Below are positions 8,280-15,512 of a DNA stretch of 53,895 nucleotides, one piece after another. The stretch is from assembly GCA_030146045.1 (NCBI GenBank), contig JASLDG010000039.1:1-53895 (forward strand). Direction: 5' to 3'. Below the pieces are notes generated by a model, which saw nothing but the letters and a program-made list of their open reading frames with translations, was not told the origin of the DNA and searched no databases. Position numbers and translations under genes: made by a program. Positions within the stretch are counted from its first letter, which is position 1; each line of letters opens with the position of its first letter. The stretch comes from Candidatus Saccharimonadales bacterium. GTDB taxonomy: Bacteria > Patescibacteriota > Saccharimonadia > Saccharimonadales > Saccharimonadaceae.

Positions 8280-8501
8280 TTATTCTGAACGAAACAACCG
8301 GATTGCCGTACCAATCACCTTCGATGGCGTTAGCCAATCGCTCGCTTCTCCTACATTTGTTGTTATTCTATCTACGTTTTTCACGATATGATGAACTTTT
8401 ATCAAAACAACTGTCATTGCTACTACCAGCGCTACAATAACCAGCGACAATAGTATAACAATAACTGACAAAAGAACAACTAATGTATGTAAATCATCCA
8501 T
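8280..8501 (-). CDS. small DUF948-like membrane protein
   Basis: A 73-residue protein from ATG 8501. One long hydrophobic helix (about 5-32, V-V-L-L-S-V-I-V-I-L-L-S-L-V-I-V) is followed by an amphipathic V-K-N-V-D-R-I-T-T-N segment, as in DUF948 proteins that are commonly paired with YtxH. The start is chosen because TACAAT (minus strand; 8508-8513) ends six bases before it and there is no ribosome site, so the mRNA looks leaderless. A GTG at 8516 would extend it by five residues. Confidence 0.65.
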   Translation of the reverse strand: MDDLHTLVVLLSVIVILLSLVIVALVVAMTVVLIKVHHIVKNVDRITTNVGEASDWLTPSKVIGTAIRLFRSE

Positions 8502-8569
8502 ATATCTATTGTACACCCAAATAATCCGCTTGTCGCGCAGCGCCTCAATATGCGATGTTTAAATAACAA

Positions 8570-10345
8570 CTATTTTGCTTGAATACGCAATGAAAGCTCT
8601 TTCAGCTGCAGTTCATCGACAGAACTTGGCGAACTCATCATCGTATCAACACCTGAGCCGTTCTTTGGAAATGCTACGACTTCACGAATATTATCTTCAC
8701 CTGTCAGTACCATAAAAATACGGTCGATACCGAACGCACATCCCGCATGCGGTGGCGCACCGTACTTAAACGCATTAATCATGGCACCAAATTTTGCATC
8801 AACGTAATCCGTATCGTATCCAAGCAGCCCGAATGCTTCATACATGACTTCTGGATTATGATTGCGCACCGCACCAGAACAAATCTCGTAGCCGTTCATA
8901 ACCATGTCATACTGATCGGCTACGACGGCAAGTTTCTTTTCGTCAGTATCGGCAGCCCGCAGCGCCTCGACACCACCACGCGGCATACTGAATGGATTAT
9001 GGCCGAAATCAACTTTCTTTGCACCTTCATCGTATTCGTAGAATGGAAAATCAACAATCCAAGCAAGTGCGACTTTACTTGGATCTTTCAGTTCGAAGTG
9101 ATCAGCAAAGTCGCTTCGCAACCGACCAAGGACTTTATTAACAACCGCACGCTGGTCCGTCCCAAAGAATACCGCATCACCATCTTCAGCGCCAAGTTTT
9201 TGCTGAATATGCGTCAGCTCTTCTGCAGTCAAGAATTTCGCAATCGGCGAGACCGATTCACCATTTTCGTACTTAATATACGCCAGACCGCCAGCACCTT
9301 CGCTTTTAGCACTATCGGTAAACCCATCAATTTGTTTACGGCTCAGCGACGCGCCGCCCCTGACACAGATTGCCTTCACGACACCACCATTTGCAAGTGT
9401 ATTTTTAAACACACCAAACTCCGTAGAGTGCAGTTCATCTGATAGATCAATGAGCTCCATATCAAAACGCAGATCCGGCTTGTCCGAACCATAGCGATCC
9501 ATCGCTTCTTGATATGGAATGCGTGGAATACCCTCATAGGCAAGTTTTTTGCCGCCAAAATCAGTCACCAGCTGCCGAATGAGAGGTTCCATTTCCTGGC
9601 GAATAGTCTCGCCATCATCAACAAATGCCATCTCAAGATCAAGCTGGTAAAAATCACCATATAAACGATCTGCTCGCGGATCCTCATCTCGGAAACATGT
9701 TGCGATCTGATAGTAGCGAGGTACTCCACCGACCATCAGCAATTGCTTAAACTGCTGTGGTGCTTGCGGCAGCGCATAAAATGAGCCAGGATGCACACGG
9801 CTTGGCACCAAAAAGTCACGGGCACCTTCAGGACTTGAGTTTGCCAAAATCGGTGTCGTTACCTCTGTAAAATCATGCTCATCCATATACGCACGTAGCA
9901 CCTTGTAATACTCCGAGCGACGCTTGAGACGCTCTTGCATTGATGGACGACGCAAATCAAGATAACGATACTTCAAGCGTAACTCTTCGTTCGATTGCTG
10001 GCCTTCGTCGCGCGTTGCAACGGGGAGCGGCTCAGATTTATTCAGTACAACCAGCGATGCAACAACAAGCTCAACAGAACCAGTGGTAATATGAGGATTC
10101 TGGAGCGATTGTTCGCGCTCACGTACGGTACCCGTTACCTGCAATACGAACTCATCACGCACTGATTCAGCCACCGCAAAAGCATCGGCATTATCTGGAT
10201 TGATAACAAGCTGAATAAGTCCCGTATGATCACGAAGATCAATAAAGATAAGACCACCATGATCTCGCCGAGTGTTCACCCAGCCACTCACGCTCACTAT
10301 TTGGTCAATATTCTGTGTTGTTTCAAGTGCTGTCGTTCGTTTCAT
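8570..10345 (-). CDS. aspS: aspartyl-tRNA synthetase
   Basis: A 591-residue class II synthetase, full length for the bacterial type. An N-terminal OB-fold (V-S-G-W-V-N-T-R-R-D-H-G-G-L-I-F-I-D-L-R-D) binds the anticodon; motif 2 is in F-R-D-E-D-P-R-A-D-R, and motif 3 is G-C-A-F-G-I-D-R. The bacterial insertion (GAD) domain lies between motifs 2 and 3. It charges tRNA-Asp, possibly also tRNA-Asn if non-discriminating. TACAAT (minus; 10354-10359) lies eight bases upstream of the ATG. Confidence 0.95.
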   Translation of the reverse strand: MKRTTALETTQNIDQIVSVSGWVNTRRDHGGLIFIDLRDHTGLIQLVINPDNADAFAVAESVRDEFVLQVTGTVREREQSLQNPHITTGSVELVVASLVVLNKSEPLPVATRDEGQQSNEELRLKYRYLDLRRPSMQERLKRRSEYYKVLRAYMDEHDFTEVTTPILANSSPEGARDFLVPSRVHPGSFYALPQAPQQFKQLLMVGGVPRYYQIATCFRDEDPRADRLYGDFYQLDLEMAFVDDGETIRQEMEPLIRQLVTDFGGKKLAYEGIPRIPYQEAMDRYGSDKPDLRFDMELIDLSDELHSTEFGVFKNTLANGGVVKAICVRGGASLSRKQIDGFTDSAKSEGAGGLAYIKYENGESVSPIAKFLTAEELTHIQQKLGAEDGDAVFFGTDQRAVVNKVLGRLRSDFADHFELKDPSKVALAWIVDFPFYEYDEGAKKVDFGHNPFSMPRGGVEALRAADTDEKKLAVVADQYDMVMNGYEICSGAVRNHNPEVMYEAFGLLGYDTDYVDAKFGAMINAFKYGAPPHAGCAFGIDRIFMVLTGEDNIREVVAFPKNGSGVDTMMSSPSSVDELQLKELSLRIQAK

Positions 10346-10370
10346 CTCGAGTTATTGTACCATTTTACCT

Positions 10371-11324
10371 CTATAATTGCCAGCTCTCGTTATGCCGTTC
10401 ATCAAAAAGAAGCTTCACAATATCACCTATGGTCACTACACCCGCTACCGTGCCAGTCTCGCCCGTGACAATTACCATCGATGTGTAATGCGCCACCATG
10501 TCATTCAGCGCCGAACGCGCCTGCTGTGATATCGGCATACGATCGATGTCTCGCTGCATCATCTCAGAAGCCTTTTGAGTATGACCGCCTCGTACATCAG
10601 TCAACTGGTGTAAATGAATGACACCAAGCACTGTCTCGGGCGTTTCACCCACCACCAGAAACCATTGTTGACCGGTTTGATGCAATTCGTTTACCACGAG
10701 TGGCCCAAGTATGTCATCCGCCCCAATTGTCGCTAGTTTACTGCGCGGTATCATGCAATCTTTCAGTGTATACTCGTCGAATACTAAACTCTGCATCAGG
10801 AGCGTTTTCTGCTTGGCAGAAACAATGTTCTTTCCAAGATGCTGCACAATATGATCAAGTTCTTGCTTTGAATGTACCCCGGAGACTGCCGAAGCTCTTT
10901 GCGGAGGAGTATAGAGGAGAATGCGTACCCATGCAAAGCGCTCGCTGCCTACAAAAAAGTAATGCAGCGCTTTTTCGCGAAAGTACTGCCCAATACGTGC
11001 AACTGGCGTCAAGTGCGCAAGTACAGCGCTTGCAGCGATCATACCTATGACAATCGCCACCGCAAGAATAAACGGCTGCACAAACATGACAACAATGATC
11101 GTAAGAGCCAAGATGGCTCCTGCTTGCGCAAGCCATATGCCGCCTGCAAGCTCTGCTTTACGCCGCTCGTACCGCTGCATACGCTGCGCCTCTTTGTCGC
11201 CTGCTTCAGCGCGCCGCTTTAGTTCAAAGCGACTCATACCGCTCGCCCTCGGGAGCTGCCACGTACGCAGCGCAGCCACAAGCAAGCTTATGACCCCTAT
11301 TAGAAACGCGCTAAGCCATATCAT
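10371..11324 (-). CDS. CBS-pair membrane protein (CorC/CNNM-like)
   Basis: A 317-residue protein from ATG 11324 (TACAAT at 11334-11339 nine bases upstream; the longer frame has no start signal). An N-terminal helix (about 2-19) is followed by charged residues and a hydrophobic pair (about 65-110), then a paired CBS module at about 185-310 (D-C-M-I-P-R-S-K and V-A-G-V-V-T-I-G-D-I-V). CBS pairs bind adenosyl nucleotides. The organisation recalls DUF21/CorC proteins involved in Mg2+ export, but the DUF21 part is short and divergent. No transporter-associated C-terminal domain. Confidence 0.7.
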   Translation of the reverse strand: MIWLSAFLIGVISLLVAALRTWQLPRASGMSRFELKRRAEAGDKEAQRMQRYERRKAELAGGIWLAQAGAILALTIIVVMFVQPFILAVAIVIGMIAASAVLAHLTPVARIGQYFREKALHYFFVGSERFAWVRILLYTPPQRASAVSGVHSKQELDHIVQHLGKNIVSAKQKTLLMQSLVFDEYTLKDCMIPRSKLATIGADDILGPLVVNELHQTGQQWFLVVGETPETVLGVIHLHQLTDVRGGHTQKASEMMQRDIDRMPISQQARSALNDMVAHYTSMVIVTGETGTVAGVVTIGDIVKLLFDERHNESWQL

Positions 11325-11418
11325 CGTACCCCTATTGTACCACTTGTAAAATACTTTCGTTCTCAAAGGACTACTAGTTCGTAGTACAATAGTAAGAGGT
11401 ATAAGGAGATTTTTTACA

Positions 11419-12162
11419 GTGAATACGAAGACATGGGTTATTTTCGGTGCAATTTGCGTCGTTATCCTGGGCGGCTTGATTGCCTTTTCAAAGCAAAATA
11501 AAATTTCGATCGACACAAGTTCGATTAACACAAGCGAAATACAGAAAGCTTCCGATCTAAACGGCAATACCGCCGATCATGTATTCGGTAGTGCAACCAG
11601 CCCAGTACGACTAGTCGAGTATGGTGATTTTCAGTGCCCAGGATGTGGCGGCGCACACCCAGGCATCAAAACAATCACCGAAGAATATGGTGATAAAATC
11701 GGATTTGTTTTCCGCGACTTTCCACTCACATCAATCCACCCGAACGCCCTCGCAGCAGCCACGGCAGTTGAGGCCGCTGGTAAGCTTGGGAAATATTGGG
11801 AAATGCACAACTTGGTATTTGAACAGCAGTCAACATGGAGCAACCTTGCCTCAGACAAGCGAACCGCACAGTTCGTAACTTATGCAAAACAAGTTGGTCT
11901 TGATGGTGAAAAATTCAAAGCTGAACTTGATTCAAAAGATATCGCCAAGAAAATCGCTTACGATCAAGCACTTGCCAGCAAGGATGGCGTCGATGCCACG
12001 CCAACATTCTACCTGAATGGCGAACGTGTCGACAAAGATATTGTCAGCAAGTTGCAGCAAGGAGACCTCGCACCAATACGCGAACTCCTCAACTCTAAAC
12101 TCAAACAAAACAATATTGAACTACCTGCCGCGCAACCTGCAGCAACAGCCGAGCAACAGTAA
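11419..12162 (+). CDS. membrane-anchored DsbA-like thiol oxidoreductase
   Basis: A 247-residue thioredoxin-fold (DSBA/Thioredoxin_4) protein. GTG start at 11419, ten bases after AAGGAG (11403-11408). An N-terminal signal anchor (V-I-F-G-A-I-C-V-V-I-L-G-G-L) precedes the catalytic domain with C73-P-G-C76 in the Y-G-D-F-Q-C-P-G-C motif, and the cis-Pro loop D-A-T-P-T-F-Y-L-N-G. It would form or shuffle disulfides outside the membrane, useful for the Cys-containing surface proteins at 18-25 kb and 33-36 kb. A C-terminal Ala/Gln tail follows. TACAAT (11383-11388) is the likely -10. Confidence 0.88.
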   Translation: MNTKTWVIFGAICVVILGGLIAFSKQNKISIDTSSINTSEIQKASDLNGNTADHVFGSATSPVRLVEYGDFQCPGCGGAHPGIKTITEEYGDKIGFVFRDFPLTSIHPNALAAATAVEAAGKLGKYWEMHNLVFEQQSTWSNLASDKRTAQFVTYAKQVGLDGEKFKAELDSKDIAKKIAYDQALASKDGVDATPTFYLNGERVDKDIVSKLQQGDLAPIRELLNSKLKQNNIELPAAQPAATAEQQ

Positions 12163-12174
12163 GGTGTAGATAGT

Positions 12175-12216
12175 AATTAAAAAGCACCTTCCAAAAATAG
12201 AAGGTGATTTTTAATT
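12175..12216. terminator. bidirectional intrinsic terminator
   Basis: AATTAAAAAGCACCTTC (12175-12191) pairs with 12200-12216 with one G-A mismatch across an 8-base loop. T-rich on both strands. It ends the DsbA-like gene on plus and the short minus-strand gene whose stop overlaps its edge. Confidence 0.85.
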
Positions 12217-12307
12217 AGTGTGCGATATACAGTTGCCACGTTGCTGGCACCACATCCACTGCAATCTTTTTGCGTCTAGTAGACACAAATTCGACAGCTA
12301 TTGGCAT
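12215..12307 (-). CDS. probable 30-residue small protein gene
   Basis: ATG 12307 follows AAGGAG (12318-12323) by ten bases and encodes 30 residues beginning MPIAVEFVSTRRKK and ending WQLYIAH, with the TAA touching a strong terminator. A good promoter (-35 TTGACG, 17 bp, -10 TATTAT) lies about 80 bases upstream. The peptide has a basic T-R-R-K-K centre between hydrophobic ends. No family recognised. The complete transcription unit is the evidence; the alternative is a small regulatory RNA with a chance ORF, which the Shine-Dalgarno site argues against. Confidence 0.6.
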   Translation of the reverse strand: MPIAVEFVSTRRKKIAVDVVPATWQLYIAH

Positions 12308-12390
12308 GTCTTTTGTACTCCTTGTACATTGTTTGTCTCGTACGCAATCGACCTACGGGTATTTGATGGCGCGCAAGAGACGCATCGATA

Positions 12391-12419
12391 ATAATATCAT
12401 TCGTATATGAATACGTCAA
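12391..12419 (-). promoter_or_regulatory. promoter of the small gene, with a palindrome in the spacer
   Basis: On the minus strand TTGACG (12414-12419) is followed by a 17-bp spacer and TATTAT (12391-12396). The spacer holds an inverted repeat, ATTCGTATATGAAT as read on plus (12399-12412), well placed for a repressor. The transcript would have a leader of about 75 nt. Confidence 0.65.
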
Positions 12420-12455
12420 GAAGCCCGTGAATTGTATCACGCTACTGTTTTTATT

Positions 12456-13391
12456 TTAGAACAAGCGCAACCGTTTTGCAAGAGCATAAATAGCCCCCAC
12501 AAGAACGATCGTAAAGAGAACAATGAAGCCGTATGCCCAGCCCTCGGTTTGGAATGGCAGTGCCACGTTCATGCCATACATACCGTAAAACACGTTAGGA
12601 ATCGTAATCAATACTGTAAACACCGTTAAGGTCTTCATACGCTGGTTCAGTACATTATTCGAAATCGTGCTATATGCATTTCGGATACTCGCTACTGTTT
12701 GAGCATGACTGGTTGTTTCATTAATCAATTGGCGAATATGCAAACGAACGTCATCGAGATCTTCGAGCGCCGCACCGGTAAATTGCCACTCTTCATTTTT
12801 CATCAAGCGTTCGCAAAGCGTCAGCGTTTCGTTCAAACACGATCGATACTCGTTTAAATTATCTTCGATCGTTACAAACTGGATAAAATCATGGTTACCG
12901 ACCTCATGATGCTGCAATCGGTGCTTGATGTCTAAGATATGCGTCTTAGTCTGGCTAATAAGCCGTTGATACTGGTTAATGACCGCACCCATGGTCGCAA
13001 CCACAAGCCTTTTATGATCCGTAATCGGCAGATCATACTCTTCGGCATATTCGATCGCCTCCTCAATAATGGCGGTTTCTTTTGGTGTGATGGTCACCAG
13101 CGCATTTGACGTTACCGCCATCAACAGCGGCGTCGTGACAATCTGCCCACGATGAGTTCGCTCTGCCGTACGCACAAACACATAGTGAACATCTTTCTTG
13201 CGCTCATAACGAGGGAGCTCATCAACGTCGCCAACATCATGGATAATCTTAGGATCAAGCGAAAACTCGTCAATCACCTGCGAACAGTCCTTAGCGTCAG
13301 GACACACAACATCAACCCACACATTGTCACCCCGGGCGTCTGTCACTTCGAATGCCGTTTGTCCGGCTTGCTTGTTGCGATACGTAAGCAT
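12456..13391 (-). CDS. corA: CorA-family magnesium/cobalt transporter
   Basis: A 311-residue CorA protein. The large N-terminal cytoplasmic domain is followed by two C-terminal TM helices; TM1 ends in the signature Y-G-M-Y-G-M-N, followed by the periplasmic loop and TM2 with the basic tail A-K-R-L-R-L-F. It forms a pentameric Mg2+ channel. Length is normal. TATACT (minus; 13400-13405) eight bases from the ATG is the likely promoter, directly after the terminator of the MFS gene. Confidence 0.93.
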   Translation of the reverse strand: MLTYRNKQAGQTAFEVTDARGDNVWVDVVCPDAKDCSQVIDEFSLDPKIIHDVGDVDELPRYERKKDVHYVFVRTAERTHRGQIVTTPLLMAVTSNALVTITPKETAIIEEAIEYAEEYDLPITDHKRLVVATMGAVINQYQRLISQTKTHILDIKHRLQHHEVGNHDFIQFVTIEDNLNEYRSCLNETLTLCERLMKNEEWQFTGAALEDLDDVRLHIRQLINETTSHAQTVASIRNAYSTISNNVLNQRMKTLTVFTVLITIPNVFYGMYGMNVALPFQTEGWAYGFIVLFTIVLVGAIYALAKRLRLF

Positions 13392-13408
13392 TTATATGAA
13401 GTATAGCA

Positions 13409-13441
13409 AACACCGCGCCAATACACTATCGGCGCGGTGTT
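13409..13441. terminator. hairpin terminator after the MFS gene
   Basis: AACACCGCGCC (13409-13419) pairs perfectly with GGCGCGGTGTT (13431-13441) over an 11-base loop. It sits between the MFS stop and the corA promoter on the minus strand; the flanking T-run is short. Confidence 0.75.
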
Positions 13442-13460
13442 ATTATGGATTAAAAGACCC

Positions 13461-15146
13461 TTACTCTACACCAGGTGTCTGGTCAGGGCGCGACTTGAGT
13501 TCTTTTTCTTTAATCAAGAAGACCAGTACTGCCGCCCCGAGCATCAATACAGCTGACACGCGGAAGATATCCGATAGACTGACACTAAACGTGTGGGTGA
13601 TTTTACCAGCAAATTCCGATTGATTATTCGTAAATTGCTGCGTTGCTTTGTCTTTGGCTTGCGCGGGCAAATTACTCACACCTTGGTTAAATGCATCCGT
13701 AATCTTGTGCTTTGTATCGGGCATGTTTAGGTTCAATAGGGTGTTTGAGTCATTCAAATCACCCATTTTACTTGCGGCCGGACTCTGTTTAATAGTCGCA
13801 AGATAGGCATCATTCTGGATGTTCGTTAGGTTGTTATTGATACCCGCAGTCAACATCGCCCCGAACAATGCGATACCAACTGTTGATCCGAGACTTCGGA
13901 ATAACTGGCTTGAGCTCGTCGCCGCACCAAGTTCGTGCTGCTTAAACTCATTCTGCACGACTAATGTCATAGTTGGCATCACCACGCCAAGGCCAGCACC
14001 AAGAAGTACCATGATAACTGCCTCGTAAGCATAGCTGCTCTCTGGCGTTAGTGTCGAAAGGCCAAGCACCATCAAGGTTGCTGTTACGATGCCGACTTGC
14101 ATGAAGATCTTGTACCGACCAGTGCGTGAAATAATCTGCCCTGAGGTAATTGAGGTCACCATCAGACCAGCCACCATCGGGAGTAACATGAGGCCCGATT
14201 CAGTTGCCGACGCACCAAAAACTTGTTGGTTGAACTGTGTTAGATACAAGATGGATCCCATAAAGGCAGCGCCAAACAAGGTTGCAATACCCATAACCAA
14301 CACATAGTTTCGGTTACGGAAGAACGCCAGTGGCAAAATCGGCTCTTTAGCACGACGCTCCACCCAAATAAAGGCGATGGTTGCAAGCGCAACAATTGCA
14401 TACATGATGACACGCAGGCCTGCAAGTGATAAGCCCGTTGCCGTCATGACATCTTTAAAAATGGTTTCGGTATTATCAACCGCCAAAACAAGCGTACCAA
14501 GCGCAACGGTGAGCAACGCCGCACCAGTGTAGTCGACACGCGGTTTTTTGTCGTGGCGTAGCGGCGGACAGAAAATCGCAATCAATGCGAACGCAACAAT
14601 CGCAATCGGTACGTTAATAAAGAACGTCCAGCGCCAGTCAGTCGTCACACCAAACAGGGTGTGTGCGTCGGTGAGCCAGCCACCAAGGAGTGGTCCGATA
14701 ACTGAGCTGAGACCAAAAACGGCGCCAAAAATACCCTGCCAGCGACCTCGCTCACGAGCTGCAAACAAGTCACCGATAATCGTGAACGCATTTGCCGTAA
14801 TGATACCACCGCCAATACCTTGAATAGCGCGCCACAGAATCAGCTGATCAACACTTCCTGATGTACCGCTCAGCATCGAAGCGATGCCAAAAATAGCAAC
14901 GCCAATCAGCAAAATAATGCGGCGGCCGAATAGATCAGAGAGCTTACCCGCAATCGGCACAGTAATAGTTGTTGTTAATAGATATGCCGTTACGATCCAG
15001 CTGAGTGAATCGAACGCGTTAAACTCCTCGACAATTTTGCCAAGGGCAGTCGCAATGATGGTTTGGTCGAGCGCTACCAAGAACATACTCGCCATCACCG
15101 ACAGCATAATAATCAGTTTGCCGCGCAAACTAAGATGATGGTGCAT
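13461..15146 (-). CDS. MFS drug-efflux transporter, DHA2 (EmrB/QacA) type
   Basis: A 561-residue major facilitator protein with about 14 predicted TM helices. Motif A-type loop G-K-L-S-D-L-F-G-R-R after TM2, motif C region G-P-L-L-G-G-W-L-T-D, and the N-terminal L-D-Q-T-I-I-A-T-A-L typical of DHA2 antiporters. It probably exports lipophilic compounds in exchange for protons. An extra polar loop of about 80 residues precedes the last helix, as in many EmrB-like proteins. Its start overlaps the AbrB-like gene by 17 bases, so the two are co-transcribed and the small regulator probably controls both. Confidence 0.9.
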   Translation of the reverse strand: MHHHLSLRGKLIIMLSVMASMFLVALDQTIIATALGKIVEEFNAFDSLSWIVTAYLLTTTITVPIAGKLSDLFGRRIILLIGVAIFGIASMLSGTSGSVDQLILWRAIQGIGGGIITANAFTIIGDLFAARERGRWQGIFGAVFGLSSVIGPLLGGWLTDAHTLFGVTTDWRWTFFINVPIAIVAFALIAIFCPPLRHDKKPRVDYTGAALLTVALGTLVLAVDNTETIFKDVMTATGLSLAGLRVIMYAIVALATIAFIWVERRAKEPILPLAFFRNRNYVLVMGIATLFGAAFMGSILYLTQFNQQVFGASATESGLMLLPMVAGLMVTSITSGQIISRTGRYKIFMQVGIVTATLMVLGLSTLTPESSYAYEAVIMVLLGAGLGVVMPTMTLVVQNEFKQHELGAATSSSQLFRSLGSTVGIALFGAMLTAGINNNLTNIQNDAYLATIKQSPAASKMGDLNDSNTLLNLNMPDTKHKITDAFNQGVSNLPAQAKDKATQQFTNNQSEFAGKITHTFSVSLSDIFRVSAVLMLGAAVLVFLIKEKELKSRPDQTPGVE

Positions 15147-15402
15147 CGCGCTCTTTCTCCTTTAATGAATTTTCTTTAAGTGCTTTGAAGCTTTCGAGCT
15201 GTGATACCATTTTTTCAACCACACTTTCGAGCATGTCTTCTTTCAAAAAGACCACGCCAGCGCCATTCATGGCATCCACCACATACAAGCGATCACCAGG
15301 CTTGATATTAAGCTCTTCGCGAGCCTCAGCCGGAATCACAACTTGCCCCTTCGTACCGACAGTCGCCGTTCCATAGAGCCGCTTTTGACTAGGCATTCCC
15401 AT
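15130..15402 (-). CDS. AbrB/MazE-family (SpoVT-like) DNA-binding regulator
   Basis: A 90-residue protein from ATG 15402 with AAGGAAG upstream. The swapped-hairpin AbrB domain is clear: G-T-K-G-Q-V-V-I-P-A-E-A-R-E-E-L-N-I-K-P-G-D (about 15-36). The C-terminal half is helical and charged and may oligomerise. It precedes and overlaps the MFS efflux gene, so local autoregulation is likely. No toxin partner is adjacent, which argues against a MazE antitoxin. Confidence 0.85.
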   Translation of the reverse strand: MGMPSQKRLYGTATVGTKGQVVIPAEAREELNIKPGDRLYVVDAMNGAGVVFLKEDMLESVVEKMVSQLESFKALKENSLKEKERDAPSS

Positions 15403-15425
15403 AGTTATCTTCCTTTCTTTCCTAC

Positions 15426-15455
15426 ATTGTAGCAAAAGTATGAAAAGTATGTCAA
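15426..15455 (-). promoter_or_regulatory. consensus promoter and direct repeat for the AbrB-MFS operon
   Basis: On the minus strand TTGACA (15450-15455), 18-bp spacer, TACAAT (15426-15431). Within it the plus-strand octamer AAAGTATG is repeated with a two-base gap (about 15434-15451), a plausible AbrB-like operator. Confidence 0.7.
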
Positions 15456-15512
15456 GTAATACATAGCCTCATTGATTTCTCTGATCAAATCTAAAATAAC
15501 GAGAAGGATTAA

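Noticed and set aside
8747..9442. 231-codon plus-strand frame opposite aspS
   Set aside because: Complement of a well conserved synthetase gene; no independent coding signs.
15130..15402. MazE antitoxin of a toxin-antitoxin pair
   Set aside because: AbrB-type fold is present but no MazF-like gene is adjacent; the partner gene is an efflux pump.
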